Origin: Pandoraea terrigena | GTDB lineage: Bacteria; Pseudomonadota; Gammaproteobacteria; Burkholderiales; Burkholderiaceae | DNA length: 64,000 nucleotides | NCBI RefSeq assembly: GCF_902459705.1 | Contig: NZ_CABPRU010000014.1 | Coordinates: forward strand, 62,001-126,000 | Direction of reading: 5' to 3' | The notes under the pieces: model-generated | Database searches by the model: none | Told to the model about the DNA's origin: nothing | Seen by the model: only the letters and a program-made list of their open reading frames with translations | Shown: in pieces, positions 1-9,305 of the stretch | How positions within the stretch are numbered: position 1 is the stretch's first letter | How the letters are laid out: each line of letters starts with the position of its first letter | Program-made: the position numbers and the translations under genes

Positions 1-900
1 GCTCCGCGGCGCGGCGCGCGCGCGCGATGGTCACGTTGGGGACATCGCGCGCTTTGGACGATTTGGGTACTGGCGCTGATCTGCCTGGGCTCGCTGGCGT
101 TGCCGGCCGGTGCCGAGGATCTCGTGGCCGTCCCCGCGCTGACCGCGCGCGTGACCGACCTGACGAGCACGCTCACCCCCGAGCAGCGCAACGCGCTGGA
201 GACACAGCTCGCGCAATACGAGCAACAGCGCGGCAGTCAGATTTTCATCCTCATGGTGCCGAGCACGGCCCCCGAGACGATCGACCAGTACAGCATTCGT
301 GTGGCCGATGCCTGGAAGGCGGGCCGCAAGGGCGTGGACGACGGCGTCATCGTGCTCATCGCCAAGAACAATCCGAACGACCTGCGCAAGATGCGCATCG
401 AAGTCGGGCGCGGTGTGCAGGGCTCGCTGACCGACGCCATCTCCGGGCGGATTCTGCGCGACGTGATGGCACCGCATTTCCGCACCGGTGACTTCTTCGG
501 TGGGTTGGCCGCCGGCGTCGCGGCCGTCGAGGCGGCGATGAACAACGAGGCGCTGCCCGCCCCGAATCTGCCGGCGGCGCGCGCACCACACTCGGATTTG
601 TCCGATTTCCTGCCCCTGCTTTTCATCGTCTTCATCATCGGGATGGTGGTCCTCATGGAAAGCCGCCGGCGGTTTCAAGGGCCTGGACTGTCGGGCGCCG
701 GTCCCTCCGACCCGCGCTCACGGGTACTCACCGGCCAACGCGGGCGCATCGGTGCCAGCGGTTTCGGCGCCGGGCTCGGCGGTGGCCTGGGCGGTTGGGG
801 ACGTAACGACGGCGGCGGATTCGATAGCGGTGGCGGTGGCGGTTTCGGCGGCGGCGGCGGTGGCGGATTCGACGGCGGCGGTTCGTCGGGGAACTGGTGA
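1..900 (+). CDS. TPM-domain membrane protein, 5' end outside window
   Basis: The reading frame is open from the first base, and the true start lies upstream. A signal-peptide-like stretch rich in Leu, Ala and Trp ends near the PAGAED sequence (about visible residue 35). A TPM domain (YgcG/psb32 type) covers roughly residues 54-183. One membrane segment follows (about 203-218, FLPLLFIVFIIGMVVL), and then a very Gly-rich tail ending GGSSGNW. TPM proteins of this layout are usually encoded beside lemA, which would lie before the window. Their biochemical role is poorly defined, and an envelope or membrane-quality function is inference. The stop overlaps the start of the next gene, so the two are translationally coupled. 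An internal TTG at 100 would cut off the signal peptide and is an unlikely start. Confidence 0.85.
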   Translation, partial: APRRGARARWSRWGHRALWTIWVLALICLGSLALPAGAEDLVAVPALTARVTDLTSTLTPEQRNALETQLAQYEQQRGSQIFILMVPSTAPETIDQYSIRVADAWKAGRKGVDDGVIVLIAKNNPNDLRKMRIEVGRGVQGSLTDAISGRILRDVMAPHFRTGDFFGGLAAGVAAVEAAMNNEALPAPNLPAARAPHSDLSDFLPLLFIVFIIGMVVLMESRRRFQGPGLSGAGPSDPRSRVLTGQRGRIGASGFGAGLGGGLGGWGRNDGGGFDSGGGGGFGGGGGGGFDGGGSSGNW

Positions 901-1445
901 TGGCGATGACAAATGAAGCGATCGCGACGCAACACAGGCCGCACGACGTCTCGCGCTGGCTGCGTCACTTGGGCACTTGGCGCGCGCACGCACGATGGCT
1001 ATTCCCGGACAAGGCGCTGGATGCCCTCGAAGCCGCGATTCGCGATTCCGAGAAAGCGCACCGCTGCGAGATACGTTTGGTGATCGAAGCGGCCATGCCG
1101 CTCGCCGCCGTATGGCGCGGTCACACCTGCCGTCAACGCGCGGTTCATTTGTTTCGTCAGCTCGGCGTGGCACACACGAGCGAGCGCACGGGCATCCTTC
1201 TGTACATCAACATCGCCGATCACGATATCGAGCTGATCGCCGACAAGGGGGTCGACGCCCGCGTGTCTCCCCGCACATGGGATACCGTCGTCGCCCGGAT
1301 GAGCGCCGGCTTTCGAGACGAACGTTATGTCCAGAGCGTGCTCGACGCGCTGAACACCCTGCGCGACATTGCGCGCGAATCCCTGCCGGCCCATGCCGGC
1401 GCGGCGCCGGACAATGCGTTGACCGACCGGCCGCTGATGATCTGA
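900..1445 (+). CDS. Second TPM-domain protein (cytoplasmic)
   Basis: A 181-residue protein made up almost entirely of a TPM domain (about residues 20-165). Family features include YINIADHDIELIADKGVD followed by a WDTVVARM segment. It has no signal peptide, membrane span or Gly-rich tail, so it probably stays in the cytoplasm, unlike the gene before it. The chosen ATG shares its first base with the preceding TGA stop (TGATG). A GTG at 897 and an ATG at 906 are alternatives. lemA-TPM-TPM trios are a common arrangement in proteobacteria, but the molecular function is not established. The ribD start codon follows six bases after the stop, which suggests readthrough into riboflavin genes. Confidence 0.85.
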   Translation: MAMTNEAIATQHRPHDVSRWLRHLGTWRAHARWLFPDKALDALEAAIRDSEKAHRCEIRLVIEAAMPLAAVWRGHTCRQRAVHLFRQLGVAHTSERTGILLYINIADHDIELIADKGVDARVSPRTWDTVVARMSAGFRDERYVQSVLDALNTLRDIARESLPAHAGAAPDNALTDRPLMI

Positions 1446-1451
1446 CGTCTC

Positions 1452-2549
1452 ATGTTCTCCGAACAGGATTTCTCTTATATGCGTCGCGCGCTGGCCCTCG
1501 CCGAGCGCGCCATGTTCACCACCACGCCGAATCCACGCGTCGGATGCGTGATCGTGCAGGACGGCCGCATCATCGGCGAAGGCTTCACGCAGCCGGCCGG
1601 TCAGGATCATGCCGAAGTGCAGGCCATGAAAGACGCACGCACGCGTGGCGAGTCCGTGCGCGGCGCCACGGCCTACGTCACGCTCGAGCCGTGCAGCCAT
1701 TACGGCCGCACGCCCCCTTGCGCGAAGGGGCTCATCGACGCGGGCGTGAAACGCGTGATCGCCGCGATGGAAGATCCGAATCCGCTCGTGGCCGGACGCG
1801 GCCTGAGCCTGCTGCGTGACGCGGGCATCGAAGTGCGCTGCGGGCTGCTGGAACAAGAAGCGCGCGAAATGAACATCGGGTTCGTCGCTCGCATGACACG
1901 CGGCACGCCGTGGGTGCGCATGAAGGTGGCGGCCAGTCTCGATGGCAAGACCGCCCTTCACAATGGCGTGAGCCAATGGCTCACCGGCCCGGCGGCGCGC
2001 GCCGACGGCCATGCGTGGCGGGCGCGCGCGTGCGCCATTCTCACCGGCATCGGCACGGTGCGCGAGGACGATCCGTCGCTCACGGTGCGCGCGGTGGAAA
2101 CGACACGCCAGCCGCTGCGCATCGTCGTCGATTCGCGTCTCGATATTGCACCGACCGCCAAGGTCCTCGCCAACGGCAACGCGCTCGTGGTCTGCGCCAA
2201 TGGCGATCCGGCGCGCGCGGCGCGTCTGCGCGACCTGGGGGTGGAGGTGCTCGACCTGCCCAATCCGAACGGCAAGGTCGAGCTGTCGGCGCTGCTGCGC
2301 ACCCTTGGCGAGCGTCAGCTCAACGAACTCCACGTGGAAGCGGGATACAAGCTCAACGGCTCACTGCTGCGCGAACGCTGCGTGGACGAGCTGCTGGCCT
2401 ACTTCGCGCCGTGCATCGTCGGTGATGCGCAAGGCATGTTCCATCTGCCCGCGCTCACGTCGCTCGACGACAAGCTGGCGCTCGCATTCACGGACGTGCG
2501 CTTGATCGAAGGTGATCTGCGTGTGATGGCTCGCGTCAAGCGCGACTGA
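1452..2549 (+). CDS. ribD: Bifunctional riboflavin pyrimidine deaminase/reductase RibD
   Basis: This is the cytosolic riboflavin enzyme that deaminates diaminohydroxyphosphoribosylaminopyrimidine and then reduces the ribose side chain with NADPH. The N-terminal deaminase domain (about 1-145) carries the zinc site: His53 and Glu55 in HAEVQAM, and Cys81 and Cys90 in PCSHYGRTPPC. The C-terminal reductase domain runs from about residue 150 to the end, beginning near WVRMKVAASLDGKTA. The length of 365 residues is normal for the family. It is very probably transcribed with the TPM genes. The remaining riboflavin genes are about 8.5 kb downstream, with unrelated catabolic and transport genes in between. 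Confidence 0.96.
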   Translation: MFSEQDFSYMRRALALAERAMFTTTPNPRVGCVIVQDGRIIGEGFTQPAGQDHAEVQAMKDARTRGESVRGATAYVTLEPCSHYGRTPPCAKGLIDAGVKRVIAAMEDPNPLVAGRGLSLLRDAGIEVRCGLLEQEAREMNIGFVARMTRGTPWVRMKVAASLDGKTALHNGVSQWLTGPAARADGHAWRARACAILTGIGTVREDDPSLTVRAVETTRQPLRIVVDSRLDIAPTAKVLANGNALVVCANGDPARAARLRDLGVEVLDLPNPNGKVELSALLRTLGERQLNELHVEAGYKLNGSLLRERCVDELLAYFAPCIVGDAQGMFHLPALTSLDDKLALAFTDVRLIEGDLRVMARVKRD

Positions 2550-2578
2550 ATCCGGGCGCCGATGACGGGCGGGATGGA

Positions 2579-2607
2579 GAGGCGACAAGCACGGACGTGC
2601 TCGCCTC
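2579..2607. terminator. Hairpin between convergent ribD and meta-pathway genes
   Basis: GAGGCG (2579-2584) pairs with CGCCTC (2602-2607), and inside it AGCACG pairs with CGTGCT around a GA turn, leaving a three-base bulge. It sits in the 76-bp space between two convergent genes. There is no T tract on either side, so an intrinsic terminator is only possible; a Rho-dependent or mRNA-stabilising role fits equally well. Confidence 0.4.
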
Positions 2608-2625
2608 GCCATGCCCCCGGCAAGC

Positions 2626-3387
2626 TCAGACGTGGAAACCCACGCGACCGAGCGTCTCCATCTCCACCGACACGTACTGGCCCGGCTGAATATATTCGGC
2701 CGGTGTTGCACCGCCCGCCATCACGATCCAGCCGGCTTGCAACGGCTCGCCCGCGGCCGCCGACAGTCGCGCCGCCGCGACCAGCGAACGCAACGGATGA
2801 CCGAGCAGCGCCGCCGTCGAACCCACCTGCACGGTGCGGCCGTTGATTGTCATCGTCAATCCCAGGTTCGAGAAATCGACGCGCGGATCGTGCCAGCCAC
2901 CGATCACGACACCGCTGGACGACGCATTATCGGCAATCACTTCCGGCAGCGTGAACTTGAAATCCTTGTAGCGTGAATCGATGATCTCGATGGCTGGCGC
3001 AATCGCCTCGACCGCCGCGAGCGCCTGAGGGCCCGTGACGTTCCCTTCGAGCGAGCGTTTCAGGATGAACGCGATTTCCGGCTCGACACGCGGATGCACA
3101 TAGCGCCTGAAGTCGATGGTCGTGCCCTCTTCGACCTGCATGCCGGACGTGAGACGCCCCCAGATCACGTCGGACAGTCCCATCTGTATCATCTTCGCGC
3201 GACTGGTGAAGCCCATTTTCACGCCGACGCGCGTCTCACCGCGGTCGGTGCGGCGAGCGATCGACGCGGCCTGAATGGCGTAGGCGTCATCGAGCGACAG
3301 ACGATTTTCGGTATCGAACTGCTCAACCTCGTGCGCGAAATGCGCGGCATCGTCCAGCCGCCTTGCGTAGTCTTGAATATGGCTCAT
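2626..3387 (-). CDS. 4-oxalocrotonate decarboxylase (2-oxo-3-hexenedioate decarboxylase)
   Basis: A 253-residue member of the hydratase/decarboxylase superfamily (MhpD/DmpH fold). GVKMGFTSRAKMIQMG, WGRLTSGM, YVHPRVEPEIAF and ADNASSSGVVIG match the DmpH/XylI/AmnE branch better than the hydratase branch. The family decarboxylates 2-oxohex-3-enedioate to 2-oxopent-4-enoate in the lower meta-cleavage pathway, using a divalent metal and usually complexed with the hydratase encoded next door. The start was set at ATG 3387, which overlaps the TGA of the upstream hydratase gene (ATGA), a clear sign of translational coupling. An open frame extends upstream but is the shadow of that gene. The exact substrate is inferred. 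Confidence 0.85.
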   Translation of the reverse strand: MSHIQDYARRLDDAAHFAHEVEQFDTENRLSLDDAYAIQAASIARRTDRGETRVGVKMGFTSRAKMIQMGLSDVIWGRLTSGMQVEEGTTIDFRRYVHPRVEPEIAFILKRSLEGNVTGPQALAAVEAIAPAIEIIDSRYKDFKFTLPEVIADNASSSGVVIGGWHDPRVDFSNLGLTMTINGRTVQVGSTAALLGHPLRSLVAAARLSAAAGEPLQAGWIVMAGGATPAEYIQPGQYVSVEMETLGRVGFHV

Positions 3388-4214
3388 CAGGCCGCCTCGC
3401 TGGCAGGTTCGAACACGGCGCGGACCGAGCCCAGGCCGTTGATACGGGTCTCGAAAATATCGCCGGGCGTCACGGCGGCCATCGGGCCAAGCGCGCCCGA
3501 GAGCACCAGGTCGCCGGCCTTGAGCGGCGTGCCGAGCGCCGCCATCGTGCGGGCAAGCCACACGACAGCGTTGATCGGGCTGCCCAGACACGCCGCGCCC
3601 GCGCCGACGGACACCGGCTCGCCGCGACGCTCCATGACCATGCCGCACATACGTACATCGAAATCGGCGAGCGTCTTCGGCGTGTTGCCGATCACGTAGG
3701 CCGACGACGATGCGTTATCCGCAATCGTGTCGGTGATGCGGATGTTCCAGTCAGCCACCCGACTGCCAACAATCTCCAGCGCAGGCAACGCGTATTCGAT
3801 GGCATGAATGACGTCGAGCTGCCCCGGGTTGTCGACGTCCAGGTCCCGTCCGATGACGAAGGCGATCTCGGCTTCGATCTTCGGCTGCGTGAGGATCGCG
3901 GCGGGAATCGGCTCGCCGTCTCCATAACCCATGTCGTCGAACAGCAGACCGAAATCGGGCTGATCGACGCCAAGCTGCTTCTGCACAGCGACCGACGTCA
4001 ACCCGATCTTGCAGCCGACGATGCGGCGTCCGGCCGCCAGGCGTCGCTCGGTGTTGATGCGCTGGATGGCATAGGCGTCGTCGATGGTGAGCGGAGCGTA
4101 CGTCTCGCGCAACGGCGCGATGAAGCGGTGCGAGCGCTCGGCGTCGTGCAGCGCGTCGGCCGCCTGCTGCAAACGCACCTGCGAGGTGGCGTCGCGTGGT
4201 GAGGGTGCGCTCAT
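3387..4214 (-). CDS. 2-oxopent-4-enoate hydratase (2-keto-4-pentenoate hydratase)
   Basis: A 275-residue MhpD/DmpE-type hydratase. Residues typical of this branch are [16 protein letters not shown], the acidic metal-binding segment [13 protein letters not shown] and [12 protein letters not shown]. The family hydrates 2-hydroxypenta-2,4-dienoate to 4-hydroxy-2-oxovalerate. The protein is paired with the decarboxylase encoded downstream, and such pairs form a complex that hands over the unstable dienol. The start at 4214 forms a 4-bp ATGA overlap with the stop of the tautomerase gene before it. The aldolase and acylating aldehyde dehydrogenase that would finish the pathway (DmpG and DmpF types) are not in the window. 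Confidence 0.85.
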   Translation of the reverse strand: MSAPSPRDATSQVRLQQAADALHDAERSHRFIAPLRETYAPLTIDDAYAIQRINTERRLAAGRRIVGCKIGLTSVAVQKQLGVDQPDFGLLFDDMGYGDGEPIPAAILTQPKIEAEIAFVIGRDLDVDNPGQLDVIHAIEYALPALEIVGSRVADWNIRITDTIADNASSSAYVIGNTPKTLADFDVRMCGMVMERRGEPVSVGAGAACLGSPINAVVWLARTMAALGTPLKAGDLVLSGALGPMAAVTPGDIFETRINGLGSVRAVFEPASEAA

Positions 4215-4423
4215 CGGGCGTCCGCCCTGGCCGGCGCCGCCGGCTCGTCCTTGGTGCGCTCGCCCACCGCCCAGTGCGCGGCCGGTACCTGCGTCGCATA
4301 CACGCGGATCGATTCGAGCGGTGCGCCGAGTGTCTCGTGGACGGTGCGCGCCACGGCCTTTACACAGGCCTTCACGGTGGCGTCGTCGCGACCTTCCACC
4401 AAATGGATTTGTACGATTGGCAT
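4211..4423 (-). CDS. 4-oxalocrotonate tautomerase
   Basis: A 70-residue tautomerase-superfamily protein. After removal of Met the sequence begins [11 protein letters not shown], so catalytic Pro1 and Arg11 are present. Arg39 is also conserved, and the usual Phe50 is replaced by Trp. The C-terminus is several residues longer than the classic 62-residue enzyme and is Ala/Pro-rich. The family converts the enol to the keto form of 2-oxohex-3-enedioate, acting as a hexamer in the cytosol. It is the first gene of a three-gene coupled operon with the hydratase and decarboxylase. The operon faces away from a LysR gene across a 138-bp control region. Ring-cleavage and dehydrogenase genes are missing here, so the aromatic precursor is unknown. 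Confidence 0.9.
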   Translation of the reverse strand: MPIVQIHLVEGRDDATVKACVKAVARTVHETLGAPLESIRVYATQVPAAHWAVGERTKDEPAAPARADAR

Positions 4424-4486
4424 AAGGCGATCCCCTGAAAATGCGGAAAAGAGAGCTTTCGGGAGCCATCATGCGCGCGCCGCGAG

Positions 4487-4533
4487 ATACCGTCCAATAC
4501 CAATTTTCCAGATTCCGATACCATTTCGGTATC
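4487..4533. promoter_or_regulatory. LysR-type operator with ATAC-N7-GTAT box
   Basis: GATACC (4517-4522) and GGTATC (4528-4533) form a perfect inverted repeat with a five-base spacer. It contains ATAC-N7-GTAT (4518-4532), which is the recognition pattern known for BenM/CatM-type LysR regulators. An additional ATAC half-site lies upstream at 4487-4490 and another at 4497-4500, the usual layout of a strong recognition site plus a weaker activation site. The box sits 29 bp before the LysR start codon and about 95 bp before the divergent tautomerase start. It therefore probably serves both autoregulation and activation. Confidence 0.7.
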
Positions 4534-4561
4534 AAGCCATTACACGGAAACGGAGTCATTC

Positions 4562-5467
4562 ATGGACATCAAGCAAATGCGCTACTTTCTCGCCGTCGCG
4601 CAGGAAGGCCACTTCGGACGCGCGGCGCAGCGGCTGAACATGGCGCAGCCGCCGCTCACCCGCCACATGCATGCGCTCGAAGCCCAGTTGGGCACGCCGC
4701 TTTTCGTGCGCACCCCCAAGGGCGCCACGCTGACCGCCGCCGGCCAGACGCTGCTCGCCGAGGTGCCGAACATCCTGTCGCTCGCGCGCCGTGCCGAAGA
4801 GCAGACGCGCCTCGCCGGCGAGGGCTATATCGGACGGCTCGACGTCGGCATCTTCAGCTCGGGCGTTCTCAACGTGATTCCGCGCTTGCTCGCGAGCTTT
4901 CATACAGAGCGCCCCGAAGTGAAGATCGGTCTTCACAACCTGTCGAAGACCGACCAGATCGCGGCGCTGCGCGAGCGGCGCATCGCCATCGGCTTCAACC
5001 GGCTGATTCCCGACGAACCGGATCTCGTCGTCGACTGGATTCATCGCGAGCCGTTTCTCGTCGCGCTCTACGAGGGCCATCCGCTGTGCCAACGGGCCTC
5101 GCTGACCTTGGCCGATCTCACTAACGAGCGAATGATCCTCTACCCGAATGCACCGGTCGCCGGACTCGCCGAGGAGGTCACGGCCGCATTTCGGGCCGAG
5201 GGGGTGACGTTGCGCGTCGAGCAGGAAGTCGAGGACGTGGTGACGTCGATCGCGCTGGTCGCGAGCCGCTTTGGCATCTGCGTGACAACCGAGTCGGCGG
5301 CGAACCTGCGTCTGCCCGGCGTGGTGTACCGGCCGCTGAAATCGCGGCATCTGCGCTCCATCGAACTGAACTGCATGTACCGGCGCGACGACGACTCCCC
5401 AATTCTCGGCGCCTTTCTCGCCCTCATCCGGGGCGCACGCAATCGGCGTCACGCCTTGGCGATGTAG
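4562..5467 (+). CDS. LysR-family regulator, CatR/BenM-like, divergent from meta-pathway genes
   Basis: A 301-residue LysR-type regulator. The N-terminal winged helix (about 1-60) reads MDIKQMRYFLAVAQEGHFGRA and continues through QPPLTRHMHALE. The effector-binding domain (about 90-295) resembles the BenM/CatM/ClcR group that senses muconate or similar ring-cleavage products. It is divergent from the tautomerase-hydratase-decarboxylase operon, with an ATAC-N7-GTAT box between them, so regulation of that operon is the natural inference. The livJHMGF importer lies downstream on the same strand after a 415-bp space. A role in importer control cannot be excluded. The effector cannot be predicted from sequence alone. 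Confidence 0.9.
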   Translation: MDIKQMRYFLAVAQEGHFGRAAQRLNMAQPPLTRHMHALEAQLGTPLFVRTPKGATLTAAGQTLLAEVPNILSLARRAEEQTRLAGEGYIGRLDVGIFSSGVLNVIPRLLASFHTERPEVKIGLHNLSKTDQIAALRERRIAIGFNRLIPDEPDLVVDWIHREPFLVALYEGHPLCQRASLTLADLTNERMILYPNAPVAGLAEEVTAAFRAEGVTLRVEQEVEDVVTSIALVASRFGICVTTESAANLRLPGVVYRPLKSRHLRSIELNCMYRRDDDSPILGAFLALIRGARNRRHALAM

Positions 5468-5882
5468 TGCATCGGTCGATCCGGCCCAACTCGCGATCGG
5501 ATGCAAAACACCCGGATTGGATTTCAACGACCGGCGGATTGTATCCAAAATGTCCTGTTTCACCATTGGCCTCACCGCTCACATTTGGCCCCGATTTATC
5601 GATTCATTCTCCATTTCCCATGTTTTTAATCTGCGTAGTACTACGCATCATTGCTGTGACGACTCTTATTTTTACCTTCCGACCCTTTTGAAACCCTTTA
5701 TTCATGCGGGTTTCACGAGTCATATGGATAGCTGTTCCAATTTAACGGCGTATTACGCTACTATGGCGCATCGTTTCTGCCGCCTGCGGCAGGAGTGAGC
5801 CAATACCGACCGGGTTCAGCCGTCGATCAAGCGCACCGCACGCTCCGGTGCTCAAAAAATACAAATCAAGGAGATGTCCACA
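5468..5882. other. 415-bp intergenic region before livJ, locally AT-rich
   Basis: No convincing gene is present. The middle (about 5560-5760) is clearly more AT-rich than its surroundings. It contains a perfect 16-bp palindrome, TGCGTAGT plus its complement (5632-5647), of unknown function. A hairpin GAAACCC/GGGTTTC (5690-5714) could terminate the LysR transcript. A possible promoter for livJ is TTCCAA (5735-5740), 18 bases, then TACTAT (5759-5764). Another short hairpin, TGCCGC-CT-GCGGCA, lies just downstream of that -10 box. The promoter call is weak because both boxes depart from consensus. Confidence 0.5.
5868..5873 (+). promoter_or_regulatory. Ribosome binding site that fixes the livJ start
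   Basis: AAGGAG lies directly against an ATG at 5874 but nine bases before the ATG at 5883. Only the second spacing is workable, so translation of livJ starts at 5883. Confidence 0.8.
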
Positions 5883-6995
5883 ATGCAGTTCCGTCACAAA
5901 TCCCTGTTCGTCGCCGCTGCACTCGCCGTCCTCGGCTCGGCCGCCAACGCCGAGACCGTCAAGATCGCTATCGCCGGCCCGTTCAGCGGCTCGGTTGCCC
6001 AATATGGCGACATGGTCAAGGCCGGTGCGCTGACCGCCATCGAAGAAATCAACGCGGCAGGCGGAGTGAACGGCAACAAGCTGGAAGCCGTGATGATGGA
6101 CGACGCGTGCGAGCCGAAGCAGGCCGTCGCCGTCGCCAACAAGATCGTCAGCCAGAAGATCAAGTACGTGATCGGTCACGTGTGCTCGGGCTCGACGATC
6201 CCGGCATCGGACATTTATGAAAACGAGGGCGTGGTGATGATTACGCCGTCGGCGACCGCACCGCAACTGACCGAAGGCAAGAAGCGTCACTTCATCTTCC
6301 GCACCATTGGCCGTGACGACCAGCAAGGCCCGGCTGCCGCGCAGTACATCATCAACAAGGTCAAGCCGAAGAAGGTGGCCGTGCTGCACGACAAGCAGTC
6401 GTACGGCCAGGGCATCGCCACCTCGGTGAAGAAAGACCTCGACGCCGCCAAGATCCCGGTCGTGCTGTTCGAAGGCATCAACGCCGGCGACTCGGATTAC
6501 TCGGCCGTCATCACCAAGCTCAAGGCACAAGGCGTGGACTTCGTGTACTTCGGCGGCTATCACCCGGAAATGGGCCTGCTGCTGCGCCAGGCACGCGAAC
6601 AAGGATTGAAGGCGACGTTCATGGGCCCGGAAGGCGTGGGCAACAAGGACGTGACGGCGATTGCCGGCCCGGCGTCGGAAGGCATGCTCGTGACGCTGCC
6701 CGCCGACTTCGCAGCCGACCCGGCCAACGCCAAGCTCGTGAAGGCCTTCGCCACCGCCAAGCGCGACCCGAACGGTCCGTTCCAGATGCCGGCCTACACG
6801 GGCGTGCAACTGATCGCCAAGAGCATTGCCGGCGCGAAGAGCACCGACCCGGAAAAGGTGGCCAAGTACCTGCACGCGAACACGTTCGACACGCCGATCG
6901 GCAAGGTGGCATATGACGCGGCCGGCGATCTGAAGTCGTTCAAGTTCGTGGTCTACACCTGGCACAAGGACGCCACCAAGACCGCCGCCAACTGA
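5883..6995 (+). CDS. livJ: Branched-chain amino acid ABC transporter substrate-binding protein
   Basis: A 370-residue periplasmic binding protein of the LivJ/LivK (Peripla_BP_6) family. The signal peptide is MQFRHKSLFVAAALAVLGSA, with cleavage predicted after ANA near residue 23. The mature protein begins ETVKIAIAGPFSG. Typical segments include INAAGGVNGNKLE and the cysteine-containing stretches at DDACEPKQ and GHVCSGST. Members bind leucine, isoleucine or valine, but some bind aromatic acids, urea or amides, so the ligand is not certain. It is followed by the two permeases and two ATPases of the same importer. A GC-rich hairpin in the 103-bp gap to livH may protect the livJ message and raise its level relative to the rest. 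Confidence 0.93.
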   Translation: MQFRHKSLFVAAALAVLGSAANAETVKIAIAGPFSGSVAQYGDMVKAGALTAIEEINAAGGVNGNKLEAVMMDDACEPKQAVAVANKIVSQKIKYVIGHVCSGSTIPASDIYENEGVVMITPSATAPQLTEGKKRHFIFRTIGRDDQQGPAAAQYIINKVKPKKVAVLHDKQSYGQGIATSVKKDLDAAKIPVVLFEGINAGDSDYSAVITKLKAQGVDFVYFGGYHPEMGLLLRQAREQGLKATFMGPEGVGNKDVTAIAGPASEGMLVTLPADFAADPANAKLVKAFATAKRDPNGPFQMPAYTGVQLIAKSIAGAKSTDPEKVAKYLHANTFDTPIGKVAYDAAGDLKSFKFVVYTWHKDATKTAAN

Positions 6996-7030
6996 TTCCC
7001 TGTCGCTTTACCGGCCAGCGAATCCCCCCA

Positions 7031-7056
7031 GCCGCCCGCCTTCCCCGGCGGGCGGC
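7031..7056 (+). terminator. GC-rich hairpin between livJ and livH
   Basis: GCCGCCCGCC (7031-7040) pairs perfectly with GGCGGGCGGC (7047-7056) around TTCCCC. No T tract follows. Hairpins at this place in binding-protein operons commonly stabilise the binding-protein mRNA or cause partial termination, which keeps the periplasmic protein in excess of the membrane parts. That role is inferred here. Confidence 0.55.
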
Positions 7057-7098
7057 GTGCATTCGCGTTCGGCCCCCGCTCGTCGCGAGGCTTCCCGC

Positions 7099-8022
<924 letters not shown>

Positions 8023-8030
8023 GGTCGACC

Positions 8031-9305
8031 ATGACACAACCACTCACGCTCCAGTCCGGTACCGCCCAGCGCGCACCGGCCGGCGACACGCTCAAGGGTG
8101 CGGTCATCTCCGCGCTCGTGACGATCGTGCTCACCGCCCCCATCCTCGGCCTGCAACTGAAGCTCGACGGCTATCGCGTCGTGATCGAACAGCACTGGCG
8201 TCCGGTCTGGATCGCCGCCGCCGTCGTGTTCGTGTTTCAGATGCTCAAGCCGCTGCTGCTACGCTCCACGCGCGCCGTGAAGCTGCCCGCCATGCCCACC
8301 CTGGGACGCCGCCAACAACTGAGCGCGATGTGGGTACTGCTCGCCATCGGGCTCGTGTGGCCGTTCATCGGCTCGCGCGGCGCGGTGGACGTGGCGACGC
8401 TCGCGCTCATCTACTGCGTGCTCGGTCTGGGCCTGAACATCGTCGTGGGGTTCGCCGGCCTGCTCGATCTGGGCTACGTCGGCTTCTACGCGGTGGGCGG
8501 CTATACCTACGCCTTGCTCAACCAGTACTTCGGCCTGACCTTCTGGGAATGCCTGCCGATTGCCGCGCTCATGTCGGCGACGTTCGGCTTCCTGCTCGGG
8601 TTCCCGGTGCTGCGTCTGCGCGGCGACTACCTGGCCATCGTGACGCTCGGCTTCGGGGAAATCATCCGGCTGCTGCTCAACAACCTGACGAGCCTCACCG
8701 GCGGGCCTGACGGCGTGTCGGGCATTCCGAAGCCCAGCGTGTTCGGTCTCGAGATGGCGCGCTCGTCGAGTGTCGACGGCGTGAAGACGTTCCACGAGCT
8801 GATCGGCCTGCCCTACGACGGATCGCACATGGTGATCTACCTCTATCTGCTGGCGTTTGCGCTGGTGGGCTTCACGCTGTTCGTCACGAGCCGATTGATC
8901 CGCATGCCGATCGGCCGGGCATGGGAAGCGCTGCGCGAGGATGAAATCGCGTGCCGCTCGCTCGGCCTGAACCCCACGCGCATCAAGCTCTCCGCGTTCA
9001 CGCTCGGTGCGTCGTTCGCCGGGCTCGCCGGCGCGTTCTTTGCCGCGCGTCAGGGGCTGGTCACGCCCGAATCGTTCACGTTCATCGAATCGGCGCTCAT
9101 CCTCGCCGTGGTGGTGCTCGGCGGCATGGGTTCGCAAATCGGCGTGATTCTCGCAGCCGTCCTGCTCACCGTTCTGCCGGAAGTCGCACGCGATTTTGCC
9201 GAATACCGCATGCTGATTTTCGGCCTGGTCATGGTGCTGATGATGATGTGGCGTCCGCAGGGCCTGTTGCCTGCCACCCGCCCGCACGTGGAGTTGCCGC
9301 AATGA
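8031..9305 (+). CDS. livM: Branched-chain amino acid ABC transporter permease LivM
   Basis: A 424-residue inner-membrane permease, partner of LivH. After an N-terminal extension with two or three extra hydrophobic segments (about residues 20-120), the conserved LivM core begins at [21 protein letters not shown]. It includes [19 protein letters not shown] and the loop near [18 protein letters not shown], which contacts the ATPases. The long N-terminus is usual for proteobacterial LivM. The stop codon overlaps the livG start (ATGA). Confidence 0.95.
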   Translation: MTQPLTLQSGTAQRAPAGDTLKGAVISALVTIVLTAPILGLQLKLDGYRVVIEQHWRPVWIAAAVVFVFQMLKPLLLRSTRAVKLPAMPTLGRRQQLSAMWVLLAIGLVWPFIGSRGAVDVATLALIYCVLGLGLNIVVGFAGLLDLGYVGFYAVGGYTYALLNQYFGLTFWECLPIAALMSATFGFLLGFPVLRLRGDYLAIVTLGFGEIIRLLLNNLTSLTGGPDGVSGIPKPSVFGLEMARSSSVDGVKTFHELIGLPYDGSHMVIYLYLLAFALVGFTLFVTSRLIRMPIGRAWEALREDEIACRSLGLNPTRIKLSAFTLGASFAGLAGAFFAARQGLVTPESFTFIESALILAVVVLGGMGSQIGVILAAVLLTVLPEVARDFAEYRMLIFGLVMVLMMMWRPQGLLPATRPHVELPQ

